In this document: positions 44,031-56,600 of the stretch, piece by piece
How positions within the stretch are numbered: position 1 is the stretch's first letter
Layout of the letters: every line of letters starts with the position of its first letter
Source: Struthio camelus
Lineage: Eukaryota; Chordata; Aves; Struthioniformes; Struthionidae
DNA: 64,000 nucleotides
Assembly (NCBI RefSeq): GCF_040807025.1
Contig: NC_090981.1
Span: forward strand, 70,317,645-70,381,644
Direction of reading: 5' to 3'
Notes under the pieces: model-generated
Database searches by the model: none
What the model was told of the DNA's origin: nothing
What the model saw: the letters and a program-made list of their open reading frames with translations, nothing else
Program-made: the position numbers and the translations under genes

Positions 44031-44760
44031 CATCCTTTGTTCTTGGGGGTCCCTGCGGTTCCCAGGGACCCCAGTGCTGTTCACAGGGCTCTGGGTAACT
44101 TCCCTTGCATTGCCTTGACCCTTGGGGCTCTTGGTGGAGATTTCCATTATCCTGGGGGCAGCCAGGGCCCCTTCAGGGCTGTGTGAAGTCCCCAGACTGC
44201 CCTCAGATTTGCTTTCAGCACTCTGCAACGTCCCTCATGTGTCGGTGGCCTGTGTCCCTGGTGCTGGGAGACAGTTTTCCTGGGGAAAGGGGGAGCCTGC
44301 AGGCACCTTGGCGTCAGCTGCACTGAGCCCTGTGACATGCCTTGTGGCCCCTTTAGTGTGCGCAAAGGCCCTTCACTTGAATTTTGGTTTGCCCAAGAGC
44401 CCTGCATTTGCCCTTTGGTGGTCCTCAGGACACCTCAATTCACATTTTGGGTTGCTGGCAAGCCCTCTGTGTGCTTTTTCGCGTGCCCTGGGGCCCGATG
44501 TTTGTTTTGCAGCACACCGCAAAGTTCTCTGTTTATCTTTCTCCCCTGTCCCTGAGTTTTCTGGGTGCTTTTTGGTGTGCCCCAGGGTCCTGCCTTTGCC
44601 TTTTGGTGCCCCCAGAGTCACTCTGTTTTCTCTATCATCACCTGGTAACTTTTTTTTAACTTTTGTTGCACCCAGACCTCTTGATTTGTTCTCTTGTCCC
44701 CTGAATACTCCCTCTTCCTCTCTGTACCCCCCAGGGCTCTCCCTTTAGCTTCTAGCAAGC
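44031..44760. repeat. C/T-rich ~80-bp minisatellite, left outlier
   Basis: Same family as 47,520-58,780 (CCC(C)AGAGCCCT, TTTGCCTTTTGGTGC, CCCAGGACC), with strong decay. 44,480-44,660 is homologous to 2,746-2,915, showing that the duplicated block once extended into this minisatellite where the 76-bp array now lies. Confidence 0.65.
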
Positions 44761-44929
44761 ACCTCTCAGGTGCTGGGGTGCCTCTGCTGCCCTGGCAGCC
44801 CCAGCTGTCCCTGATGGGGCTGAGGGTAATTCCCTTCCCCTGGTTCCTGAGGGCTGCAGCTGTGGGCCCTGGGGCTGGAACAAGCCCCAGGTGGGGCTGA
44901 TGGCCACGGCAGGCATGCGCTGGGGCTGG

Positions 44930-45650
44930 GGCCGCAGTCGGGAGGAAGCTCGTGCAGGGGCCGGTCTGGGACAACGGAGCTGCCTCTGAGCACCGCCCGC
45001 CGGGACCGGCGCTGCGGCCGCACCGCGGAGGAGGTGAGCGGGGCCGGGGGGTGCGCGCGTCCCGGCAGACGGGAGCATCTCGGGCCAGCGGAAACTGCGC
45101 CGGGGATGGCGGTGCACCGGGGCGGTGGGGAAGAGCGGAGCACCGGGGCCACGGGGAGTGGTCAGGAAGGGGGTGCGCCGGGGCTGGGGGGGAGGTAGGA
45201 GGGGGGCCAGGGCTGTGATGGGGCGAGGAGCGGAGAGAAAAGGGGGGCGCCAGGGCGAGGGTGGAGCGAGGAAGGGGTTGCACCGGGGCTGGAGGAGGAA
45301 GGAAAAGGGGCGTCGGGGCTGCAGTGGTGCGGGGGGAGGGAGGACGGGGGTGCGTCGGGGCTGGCGGGGTTGGTTTATTGCGCGGTGGGAGGGGCGCGGG
45401 GGGTCCTGGGTCAGACCGGGACCGTGTCGGGGGGGGCGGGGGAAGGAGAGATCCCAGAGGAAGGCCTGGGAGAGTCGCAGTGGGGGCAGGGGCAGTGTCG
45501 GAGCTGACCCGGGGCCGGTCCGGCGGCGTCGGGGGAATCTCGGGCCGGGGTTGGGGATCGCGGGGCCCCTCTCCGGGCTCGGCGGCGTCCGGGTGTCAGG
45601 GGGCGGGAGGGTGGTTGGGACGGGAAGGAACTGAATCGCCCGAGGGTCAA
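44930..45650 (+). promoter_or_regulatory. CpG island with donor-like GTGAGC
   Basis: Dense CpG and G-rich + strand (GGGGCGGGGG, GGTGCGCCGGGGCTGGGG), many potential G-quadruplexes. GCGGAGGAG|GTGAGCGGGG near 45,034 is a strong splice-donor match, suggesting a first exon ending there. No start codon or product can be assigned with confidence. Confidence 0.55.
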
Positions 45651-45675
45651 GCTTCACAGAGCGCTGAGGACCGCG

Positions 45676-46235
45676 GCATGCCGGGAGCAGTAGTCTTCCG
45701 GCACGGGGCTTCCGGGCGGCCATGTTGTTTCGCGGGCCATGCCGGGAGCAGTAGTCTTCCGGCACGGGGCTTCCGGGCGGCCATGTTGGTTCGCCGTGCA
45801 TGCCGGGAGGAGTAGTCTTCCGGCACGGGGCTTCCGGGCGGCCATGTTGGTTCGCTCTGCATACTGGGAGGAGTAGTCTTCCGGTACGGGGCTTCCGGGA
45901 GGCCATGTTGCTTTGCGCGGTGTGCCGGGAGCAGTAGTCTTCCGGCACGGGACTTCCGGGAGGCCATGTTGTTTCGCTCTGCCTGCCGGGAGTAGTAAAC
46001 TTCCGGCACTGAGCTTCCGGGAGGCCATTTTGTTTCGCTCTGCCTGCCGGGAGCAGTCGTCTTCCGGCAAGGGGCTTCCGGGCGGCCATGTTGTTTCACT
46101 CTGCATGCTGGGAGTAGTAAACTTCCGGCACTGAGCTTCCGGGCGGCCATGTTGCTTCGCTCTGCATGCCGGGAGGAGTAGTCTTCCAGCAGTAGCTTTC
46201 CCGGCAGCCATTTTAATCTGCAGGGCATGCTGGCA
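45676..46235. promoter_or_regulatory. Ten regular 61-bp repeats with SBS, ETS and YY1 motifs
   Basis: Units start at about 45676, 45737, 45798, 45859, 45920, 45981, 46042, 46103, 46164 and 46225, a strict 61-bp period. Each has an SBS-like CATGCCGGGAG(C/G)AGTAGT (minus-strand ACTACTGCTCCCGGCATG), then CTTCCGG (ETS CCGGAAG), GGGCTTCCGGG(C/A)GG (a second ETS core) and CCATGTTG or CCATTTT (YY1-type). It is longer and more regular than the seven-unit form in A/B/C. Confidence 0.85.
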
Positions 46236-46430
46236 GGTGTTACCTTCCCCTGCTGGGCTTTTGGGAGACCATCTTGTGTCTCTCGAGGTGGCAGGAGGTG
46301 CAGCTGTCAGCGGGTTTCCCACTCGCTGGCCACGTTGTGTTCTGTGGCATACCAGGAGCTGTAGTTCCAGGTGTCTGTGCCTTCTCAGCCCTGCAGCATT
46401 GGCCCAGTGTCTCTGTTCCTCACTGGACAT

Positions 46431-47519
46431 TTGCTGCTCCCAGGAGAGTGTCCATGGGTCACCGAGGCAGTGGAATTTCCCTGTCTTTCCCTGGTACAGG
46501 GCAGGAAGTATTTTCCATCTCTGGTGTGCCCAGACAGGGTTCTCCCCAGGGCCTGGGGATGTCCCTATTGTCCCTGGGGAGGGCAGGGAGAGTGTGAGGG
46601 GCCGTGGGGGCTCCTGATAGTCATAGCTTTGTTCAGGCTTGGGGCCAGGTAGGCAGCAACAACTATGAGGAGTGGTGGCGCTGGGAGGGAATGGTGCAAA
46701 GCTATCCTGTTTTGCAGCACAAGGAAACGCAACCAGCACTGTGGCTGTCCGAGGACCCTAAAAGAGCCGGAGAGACCCTGGAGCAGCCGCAGGCACCCCA
46801 CAGCAGCCCCAGGGACTGTGTCACTGCCTCCCAAGGTCACTGTGTTCAGCTACCTTTAACTGGGTGGAAAGAGCCTCCAGGAGCCCTGGGCACAGCTGCA
46901 GAGGATCCCCAGTTGCCTCTACATATTTTCTTTACAAACATGGGATCTCTTGGATGCCTTGCTGCTGCTTCTGTGTTGCTCAGTGCCTAGGTGTGCTATG
47001 TTCGCATCCACCCTCTGTGCTGCCCTCTGCTCTGTTAGAGCTGTTGGCCGGATCAAAAGGGGTGTGCGGCTAAGAGCTAGGCCAGGGGGTCTCAGCTGCC
47101 TGGTATAGGACAAATAGGAGGGGGAATGGGCAACAGGACATAAAAGTACATGTGGATGAGAAACAGGTGCTTTAGAGGACTAAGATGCAGGGGCAACTGA
47201 CAGGAGTAGAAGTAGCAGGGGAAAAGGGTGATGAGGAAGATGTGTTGTTAGAGGCAGTACAGCGGAGAAGAGAGGGGGAAAAATGCTCCTATGATGAAAT
47301 AAAAACTGTCCTGAAGAGATTTGCTTTTTGCCCTTCAGGTTATGACTCTACATGACTTCCTGAGAACTGTTCTGAGCACATGGTGTTGTAGGTCAAGACT
47401 GCCTGGGCAGTGATCCTCAAGTTGTCTGCCAAGACTACGCAACAGCTGACAGCTGCCTGCGGAATGAAAGCAAAGGCCTGCTTCTCAGAGGTAAGAGGCA
47501 GGGTCCAAGTGGAAGGATT
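46431..47519. other. Anonymous unique sequence
   Basis: Moderately GC-rich, no recognised gene. Short open frames on + (46,604-46,990) have no recognised domains. An AATAAA lies near 47,298 with no clear associated exon. Confidence 0.3.
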
Positions 47520-50500
47520 ATGGCAGGTGAGTTAATGTCCCAGAACCTTCAGTTTTCTGCCTCATCACCCCAGGACTCACCCATTTACTCCCTAGTTCCT
47601 TCAGGACCTATCCATTTGCCTTCAGGTGTGCTCCAAGACACTCCATTTGTTCTCCTGTCCCCTCGGAAGTCTTTGCTGCTTTCTAGTTCCTGCATGATTA
47701 CTCTGCCATTTAGTGTCTGTGGGTCTTCTGGTAGCATCAAGACTCCTATGTTTGTTCTTTTGTCCTATTAAGTCCCCTCTCTCTTTCTTCTGGGTCCCTC
47801 AAAACCCCTCCGTTTGCCATTAGTGCATCCCAGAGCCTTTGTTTTTCCCTGTAGTCCTCTCAGGATGCCTCTGTTTGCCCTCTGAGCCCCTTAGGGCCCA
47901 CCTCACTGTCTCTTAGTCCCATCAGCAGCCCTCTGATTGCCACACGCTCCCCTCAGGAACCTTTGTTTGCCTTGAGGGCACTCCAGAACCCTGGGCGCTC
48001 ATGGCACCCTTTCAGTGTGCCCTGAAGCCCTCCTTTTCTATTCATTGCACCACAGAGTCCTCTCTATGCCCTATCCCTATGACCGTTCTGTGTGCCCTCT
48101 ATCCCATCAGGTCCCCTTTCCTTCCAGTCCCCTCAAGACTCCTCCATCTTCCTTTCTTTTACCTCAGAGCTCTCTGTGTTCTCTAGTCTGATCAAAATCA
48201 ATCCATGTGGCATGTAGCCTCAAAACTGCTGGCCTTCATTGTGTTCCAGCATTGCCTAAATGCCCCCAAATCCCACCTGAGCTCCTCCTTGGGAGTTCTG
48301 TTTCTCTCAGATCCCTTTCTGTTCTCCTTCTTTGCCTCTTAGTGCATACTATAGCCCTCCATTTCCTTGCAGCCTGCCTTATGCCTTCTCAATTATCTTC
48401 TACTCCCTTCAGAACCCCCATGTTTGTTCTTCAAAGCACCCCAGAACCCTGTGTTCTCCTGTCGCGCTCCAGGGCCGTTTGCAACCTAGTCCCATCAGAA
48501 CCAGTCCTTTTCCATTTTGGTGCACCCCAGTGCCCACTGTGTGCTGTCTCTTCCCCTCAGGACCCCGGCATCTAATCCCCACAGAATGCCTCCTTTGGCC
48601 CTTGGGCTCCCTAACAACCCCTTCCTGAGCCCTTGATTTGAACTGGAGACATCCTTCTGACATGCCATCCTAGAACCCAATGAATGCCCTCTAATCTTCT
48701 CAAGACTCTTCCATTTTCTAATCTAGTTACCTCAAAACTGCTCCCAAAGCCTTCACTGTGCCCTAGAGGCCTCTCTTTGATGTCTAGTCCCCCTAGGCCT
48801 GCTCCAATCCTCTCAGAAGCCCTCCATTGTGCACCAGAGGCTCTCTTGGGTGTGTAGAGTCCTTAGGAGCCCTCTAGTACCCTCAGAACCCCTCCTGAGG
48901 CCTTTGTAGTGCCCCAGAGCCCTCTTGGGGTCCAGTAGCTCTCTTAGGACCTAATTCCTTCAGTACCCCTCCTTTGGCCTGCGTTGTGCAGGAGCCCTCT
49001 GTTAGCCTTCTAGCTCTCAGGGGACCACTCCAGTCCCATCAGAAACCCTCCTTTTGCCTTCATTGTGCCCCCTTGCTTTTTTTTTTTTTTTTTTTTTTTC
49101 TTTCTAGCCCACTTACAACCTCCCTAGTCTACTCTAGGTGTCTCTTTTGGCCAAAATTGTGTCCCGGAGCCCTCTTTTAGCCCTCCAGATCCCTTAGGAC
49201 CTCTCTTTTCCCCCTCAGGATCCTTTAGGACCTTTGTTCCCAGAGGCTTCCTTTGATCATATAACCCCCTTATGACCCTTCTAGTGAACTCGGTACCCAT
49301 CTTTTGGCCTTTCCTGTGCCCCAGAGAGCTCTATTGACCCTCTAGACCCACTAGAACCTTTCCAGTCACCCCTGAACCCCTCTAGAGGCCTTTATTATGC
49401 CACAGAGCTGTCTTTTGGCCCTCCTGACCCCTGAGTCTTTTTTTGGCAATGTTAGACCCCTGAGAATCCCTCTAGTGCACTCTGAATGACTCTTCCAAAC
49501 TTCTTTCTGCCCCAGAACAGTCAGGCCCTTTGGACCCCTTAGGACCCCTGTAGTCCCCTTGGAACTGCCCTGTAGGATTTCGTTGTACCCCAGAGTTCTG
49601 TGTTAACCCTCTGGAGCCCTTAGCACCCCTCTAGGCTGCCCTACTCTCCACTTTGGCCTTGAATTTTGACCCACAGACCTCTGTTGGCCCTCTAGTCCCT
49701 TCAGAAACCTTCCAGAGGCATTTGTTACTCAGAACCAGTCCTCGGATGCTTGTTGTGCTCCAGAGCTGTCTTCTGGCCCTCCAGCACCTACAGGAGCCCG
49801 TTTATCTGCTCAGAACCCCTCCTCAGGTCTTCCTTGTTCCCTAGAGTCATTTTTCAGGGACATGGAGGCCCAAGCGGTCCTCTAGTGCGCTCTAGCCTAC
49901 TCTTCCAACATTCTGTCAGCCCTAAAGCTGTATCTTGGCTCCTCAGGCCCCTTAGCACCACTCCAGGGCACTCTGGACCACTCTTTGTGTCTTCCTTGCT
50001 GCCCAGAGCTGTCTGCCAGCCCTCCGCTGGCAAATAGTTCCTTTGGCTAGGAACTGTCTAGTTGCCTCTGAAGCCCTCCTGAGGTCACCCTTGTTCCCCA
50101 GGTTTTAATTTGTTGGCCATCGGGTCTCCTCAGCATCCCTCTAGTGTGTTCTGGGCTACTCTTTTGGCCTGTCTTCTTCCCCGAGGCTGTATGTTGGCCC
50201 TCGAGACCCCTTAGGCCCCCTGGAGTCAACTCACAAACCCTCCGGAGCCCTGGGTTGGCCCTCCAGCCCCCTCAGCAGCCCTCTCTTCTGCTCTGGAGCC
50301 CCCTTTAGGCCACCTTCTTCTCACCACAGACATCTGCTGGCCCCCATAAACCCCTTGAAGGCCCCCTCCAGTGTGCTATGGCCTACTCTTGCCGCCTCCT
50401 TTGGGCCCCAGAGGTGTCTTTTGGACGTCCAGCCCCTTTAGCCCCCCTCTAGTCCCTTCAGAAGCCCTGGGGAGACCTTGGTTTGTCCTGGAGCCCCGCT

Positions 50501-50600
50501 GTGGCCCTCCGGCCCTCCTAGCAGCCATCTAGTATACTCGGGACGACTGTTGAACCCAACGCTGTGCCCCAGAGTCCTCTTTAGGCCCTCCAGACCCCTT
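47520..50600 (+). repeat. Degenerate ~80-bp C/T-rich minisatellite, decayed left half
   Basis: Recurrent phrases CCCCAGAGCCCTCTTTTGGC, CCCCTTAGGACC, CTCTAGTG and CTCAGAACCCCTCC at about 75-85 bp intervals, with high divergence. It includes a ~23-T run near 49,079-49,101. No coding sequence; translations are repeat artefacts rich in P, S and L. Confidence 0.8.
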
Positions 50601-53600
50601 GGGACTGTTCTTGTTCCCCAGAGGCCGCCATGGAGGTCCTCCTTCTTCCCCAGAGTTGTCTTTTGGCTAGGCACACGCCTGGAGGGCCCCCTCTGGTGCC
50701 CTCGGGACTACTCTGGCAGGTTTCCCTGTGCCCCAGAGCTGGATCTTGGCTCCCTAGGCCCCTTCGCACTGCTCTAGAGGGCTCCGCACCACTCTTTGGC
50801 TCTTCCTTGCTGCCCAGAGCTGTCCCTTGCTCGTGCCGAGCCCTCGGGAAAGGTCTAGGTGGCCCAGACCCCCTCCAGAGGTCTTCCTTTTCCCCCAGCG
50901 TCTCCTTTTGTCCTGGCACACGCCTTGAGGGTCCCCTCTGGTGCCCTCGGGACTACTCTGGCAGGTTTCCCTGTGCCCCAGAGCTGTCTTCGGCCCCCCC
51001 CACAGCTCTTAGCACTGCTCTCTCCACCTCAGAGCCCCTGGGCAGACCTTTGGGGTGCCCCAGAGCTGTCTTTTGGCTCTCCAGACCCCTTAGGCACTGT
51101 CTAGGTGGCCCAGACCCCTTCCTCAGCTCCTCCTCCTTCCCTAGAGTGGGGTTTTGGGTCATGTGAACCCTTGAGGGCCCCCTCTGGTGCCCTCGGGACT
51201 ACTCTGGCAGGTTTCCCTGTGCCCCAGAGCTGTGTAGGTGCCCCCCACAGCTCTTAGCACTGCTCTCTCCACCTCAGAGCCCCTGGGGAGACCTTTGGCG
51301 TGCCCCAGAGCTGTCTTTTTGCCCCCCAGACCCCTTAGGCACTGTCTAGGTGGCCCAGACCCCTTCCTCAGCTCCTCCTCCTTCCCTAGAGTGGGGTTTT
51401 GGGCCATGTAAACCCTTAAGGGCCCCCTCTGGGGCCCTCGGCACTACTCTGGCAGGTTTCCCTGTGCCCAGAGCTGGATCTTGGCTCCCTAGGCCCCTTC
51501 GCACTGCTCTAGAGTACTCCACAGCACTCTTTGGCTCTTCCTTGCTGCCCAGAGCTGGCTCTTGCTCGTGCTGAGCCCTCAGGAACGGTCTAGGTGGCCC
51601 AGACCCCCTCCTCAGCTCCTCCTCCTTCCCCAGAGTCTCTTTGTGGCCATGCAGAGCCCTTAGAAGCCCTCTCGTGACTTCTGAACTACAATTGCAGTAC
51701 TCGTTGTGCCCCAGAGCTGTTTTTTGGCCCCCCAGACCCCTTAGGCACTGTCTAGGTGGCCCAGATCCCCTCCTGAGCTCCTCCTCCTTCCCCAGAGTGG
51801 CCTTTTGGCTAGGCACACGCCTTGAGGGCCCCCTCTGCTGCCCTCGGGACTACTCTGGCAGGTTTCCCTGTGCCCCAGAGCTGTCTTCGGGCCCCCCAGA
51901 ACTCTTAGCACTGCTGTCTCCACCTCAGAGCCGCTGGGCAGACTTTTGGGGTGCCCCACAGCACTCTTTTGGCCCTCCGGACCCCTTAGGCACTGTCTAG
52001 GTGGCCCAGAGCCCCTCCTCAGCTCCTCCTCCTTCCCTAGAGTGGGGTTTTGGGATATGTAAACCCTTGAGGGCCCCCTCTGGTGCCCTTGGGACTACTC
52101 TGGCAGGTTTCCCTCTGCCCCAGAGCTGTGTAGGTGCCCCCCACAGCTCTTAGCACTGCTGTCTCCACCTCAGAGCCCCTGGGCAGACCTTTGGGGTGCC
52201 CCAGAGCTGTGTTGGGGCCCCCCATAGCTCTTAGCACTGCTCTATCCACCTCAGAGCCCCTGCGGAGACCTTTGGCGTGCCCCAGAGCTGTCTTTTGGCT
52301 CTCCGGACCCCTTAGGCACTGTCTAGGTGGCCCAGACGCCGTCCTCAGCTCCTCCTCCTTCCCCAGAGTGGCCTTTTGGCTAGGCACACGCCTTGAGGAC
52401 CCCTCTGGTGCCCTCGGCACTACTCTGGCAGGTTTCCCTCTGCCCCAGAGCTGGATCTTGGCTCCCTAGGCCCCTTCGCAACTCTCTAGAGCACCCCGCA
52501 ACACTCTCTGGCTCCTCCTTGCTAGCCAGAGCTGTCTCTTGCTCGTGCTGAGCCCTCAGGAACGGTCTAGGTGGCCCAGACCCCCTCCTCAGCTCCTCCT
52601 CCTTCCCCAGAGTGGTCTTTTGGCTAGGCACACGCCTTGAGGGCCCCCTCTGGGGCCCTCGGCACTACTCTGGCAGGTGTCCCTGTGCCCCAGAGCTGGA
52701 TCTTGGCTCCCTAGGCCCCTTCGCACTGCTCTAGAGCACTCCGCAGCACTCTTTGGCTCTTCCTTGCTAGCCAGAGATGTCTCGCTCGTGCTGAGCCCTT
52801 AGGAACGGTCTAGGTGGCCCAGACCCCCTCCTCAGCTCTTTCTCCTTCCCCAGAGTCTCTTTGTGGCCATGCAGAGCCCTTAGAAGCCCTCTCGTGACTT
52901 CTGAACTACAATTGCAGTACTCATTGTGCCCCAGAGCTGTTTTTTGGCCCCCCAGATCCCTTAGGCACTATCTAGGTGGCCCGGATCCCCTCCTAAGCTC
53001 CTCTTCCTTCCCCAGAGTTGTCTTTTGGCTAGGCACACGCCTGGAGGGCCCCCTCTGGTGCCCCCGGGACTACTCTGGCAGGTTTCCCTGTGCCCCAGAG
53101 CTGGATCTTGGCTCCCTAGGCCCCTTCGCACCGCTCTAGAGCGCTCCGCACCACTCTCTGGCTCCTCCTTGCTAGCCAGAGCTGTCCCTTGCTCGTGCTG
53201 AGCCCTCGGGAAAGGTCTAGGTGGCCCAGACCCCCTCCAGAGGTCTTCCTTCTCCCCCAGAGTTGCCTTTTGGCTAGGCACACGCCTTGAGGGCCCCCTC
53301 TGGTGCCCTCGGGACTACTCTGGCAGGTTTCCCTGTGCCCCAGAACTGTCTTCGGCCCCCCCACAGCTCTTAACACTGCTCTCTCCACCTCAGAGCCCCT
53401 GGGGAGACCTTTGGCGTGCCCCACAGCACTCTTTTGGCCCTCTGGACCCCTTAGGCACTGTCTAGGTGGCCCAGACCCCTCCTCAGCTCCTCCTCCTTCC
53501 CTAGAGTGGGGTTTTGGGTCATGTAAACCCTTGAGGGCCCCCTCTGGTGCCCTCGGGACTACTCTGGCAGGTTTCCCTGTGCCCCAGAGCTGTGTAGGTG

Positions 53601-56600
53601 CCCCCCACAGCTCTTAGCACTGCTCTATCCACCTCAGAGCCCCTGGGGAGACCACAGCACTGTTTTGGCCCTCTGGACCCCTTAGGCACTGTCTAGGTGG
53701 CCCAGACGCCGTCCTCAGCTCCTCCTCCTTCCCCACAGTTGTCTTTTGGCTAGGCACACACCTGGAGGGCCCCCTCTGGTGCCCTCGGGACTACTCTGGC
53801 AGGTTTCCCTCTGCCCCAGAGCTGGATCTTGGCTCCCTAGGCCCCTTCGCACCGCTCTAGAGCGCTCCGCACCACTCTCTGGCTCCTCCTTGCTAGCCAG
53901 AGCTGTCCCTTGCTCGTGCTGAGCCCTCGGGAAAGGTCTAGGTGGCCCAGACCCCCTCCAGAGGTCTTCCTTCTCCCCCAGAGTTGCCTTTTGGCTAGGC
54001 ACACGCCTTGAGGGCCCCCTCTGCTGCCCTCGGGACTACTCTGGCAGGTTTCCCTGTGCCCCAGAGCTGTCTTCGGCCCCCCCACAGCTCTTAGCACTGC
54101 TCTATCCACCTCAGAGCCCCTGGGGAGACCTTTGGGGTGCCCCAGAGGTGTCTTTTGGCCCCCCAGACCCCTTAGGCACTGTCTAGGTGGCCCAGATCCC
54201 CTCCTGAGCTCCTCCTCCTTCCCCAGAGTGGTCTTTTAGCTAGGCACACGCCTTGAGGGCCCCCTCTGCTGCCCTCGGGACTACTCTGGCAGGTTTCCCT
54301 GTGCCCCAGAGCTGTCTTCGGGCCCCCCAGAACTCTTAGCACTGCTGTCTCCACCTCAGAGCCCCTGGGCAGACTTTTGGGGTGCCCCACAGCACTCTTT
54401 TGGCCCTCCGGACCCCTTAGGCACTGTCTAGGTGGCCCAGACCCCCTCCTCAGCTCCTCCTCCTTCCCTAGAGTGGGGTTTTGGGTCATGTAAACCCTTG
54501 AGGGCCCCCTCTGGTGCCCTTGGGACTACTCTGGCAGGTTTCCCTCTGCCCCAGAGCTGTGTAGGTGCCCCCCACAGCTCTTAGCACTGCTGTCTCCACC
54601 TCAGAGCCCCTGGGCAGACCTTTGGGGTGCCCCAGAGCTGTGTTGGGGCCCCCCATAGCTCTTAGCACTGCTCTATCCACCTCAGAGCCCCTGCGGAGAC
54701 CTTTGGCGTGCCCCACAGCACTCTTTTGGCTCTCCAGACCCCTTAGGCACTGTCTAGGTGGCCCAGAGCCCCTCCTCAGCTCCTCCTCCTTCCCTAGAGT
54801 GGGGTTTTGGGTCATGTAAACCCTTGAGGGCCCCCTCTGGGGCCCTCGGCACTACTCTGGAAGGTTTCCCTGTGCCCCAGAGCTGCATCTTGGCTCCCTA
54901 GGCCCCTTTGCACTGCTCTAGAGCACTCCGCAGCACTCTTTGGCTCTTCCTTGCTAGCCAGAGCTGTCTCTTGCTCGTGCTGAGCCCTTAGGAACGGTCT
55001 AGGTGGCCCAGACCCCCTCCTGAGCTCTTCCTCCTTCCCCAGAGTCTCTTTGTGGCCATGCAGAGCCCTTAGAAGCCCTCTCGTGACTTCTGAACTACAA
55101 TTGCAGTACTCGTTGTGCCCCAGAGCTGTTTTTTGGCCCCCCAGATCCCTTAGGCACTATCTAGGTGGCCCGGATCCCCTCCTAAGCTCCTCTTCCTTCC
55201 CCAGAGTTGTCTTTTGGCTAGGCACACGCCTGGAGGGCCCCCTCTGGTGCCCTCGGGACTACTCTGGCAGGTTTCCCTGTGCCCCAGAGCTGGATCTTGG
55301 CTCCCTAGGCCCCTTCGCACCGCTCTAGAGCGCTCCGCACCACTCTCTGGCTCCTCCTTGCTAGCCAGAGCTGTCCCTTGCTCGTGCTGAGCCCTCGGGA
55401 AAGGTCTAGGTGGCCCAGACCCCCTCCAGAGGTCTTCCTTCTCCCCCAGAGTTGCCTTTTGGCTAGGCACACGCCTTGAGGGCCCCCTCTGCTGCCCTCG
55501 GGACTACTCTGGCAGGTTTCCCTGTGCCCCAGAGCTGTCTTCGGCCCCCCCACAGCTCTTAGCACTGCTCTATCCACCTCAGAGCCCCTGCGGAGACCTT
55601 TGGGGTGCCCCAGAGCAGTCTTTTGGCCCCCCAGACCCCTTAGGCACTGTCTAGGTGGCCCAGATCCCCTCCTGAGCTCCTCCTCCTTCCCCAGAGTGGT
55701 CTTTTAGCTAGGCACACGCCTTGAGGGCCCCCTCTGCTGCCCTCGGGACTACTCTGGCAGGTTTCCCTGTGCCCCAGAGCTGTCTTCGGGCCCCCCAGAA
55801 CTCTTAGCACTGCTGTCTCCACCTCAGAGCCCCTGGGCAGACTTTTGGGGTGCCCCACAGCACTCTTTTGGCCCTCCGGACCCCTTAGGCACTGTCTAGG
55901 TGGCCCAGACCCCCTCCTCAGCTCCTCCTCCTTCCCTAGAGTGGGGTTTTGGGTCATGTAAACCCTTGAGGGCCCCCTCTGGTGCCCTTGGGACTACTCT
56001 GGCAGGTTTCCCTCTGCCCCAGAGCTGTGTAGGTGCCCCCCACAGCTCTTAGCACTGCTGTCTCCACCTCAGAGCCCCTGGGGAGACCACAGCACTGTTT
56101 TGGCCCTCCGGACCCCTTAGGCACTGTCTAGGTGGCCCAGACACCGTCCTCAGCTCCTCCTCCTTCCCCAGAGTTGTCTTTTGGCTAGGCACACGCCTGG
56201 AGGGCCCCCTCTGGGGCCCTCGGCACTACTCTGGCAGGTGTCCCTGTGCCCCAGAGCTGGATCTTGGCTCCCTAGGCCCCTTCGCACTGCTCTAGAGGGC
56301 TCCGCAGCACTCTTCGGCTCTTCCTTGCTGCCCAGAGCTGTCCCTTGCTCGTGCCGAGCCCTCAGGAAAGGTCTAGGTGGCCCAGACCCCCTCCAGAGGT
56401 CTTCCTTTTCCCCCAGCGTCTCCTTTTGTCCTGGCACACGCCTTGAGGGTCCCCTCTGGTGCCCTCGGGACTACTCTGGCAGGTTTCCCTGTGCCCCAGA
56501 GCTGTCTTCGGCCCCCCCATAGCTCTTAGCACTGCTCTCTCCACCTCAGAGCCCCTGGGCAGACCTTTGGCGTGCCCCAGAGCTGTCTTTTGGCTCTCCA

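Larger units (their letters stand above)
44480..46430. repeat. Diverged paralogue of the duplicated block, part 2 (matches 2,750-3,690)
   Basis: In the same order as the block: minisatellite edge (44,480-44,660), CpG island (44,930-45,650), 61-bp SBS/ETS/YY1 repeats (45,676-46,235), conserved segment (46,240-46,430). The 44,660-44,930 stretch has no counterpart in A/B/C. Together with part 1 it represents an older copy that lacks the 76-bp array. Confidence 0.75.

Noticed and set aside
50630-51166. Open frames of 100-240 codons throughout the 81-bp minisatellite
   Set aside because: Repetitive translations in several frames at once, with no known domain; explained by the repeat.
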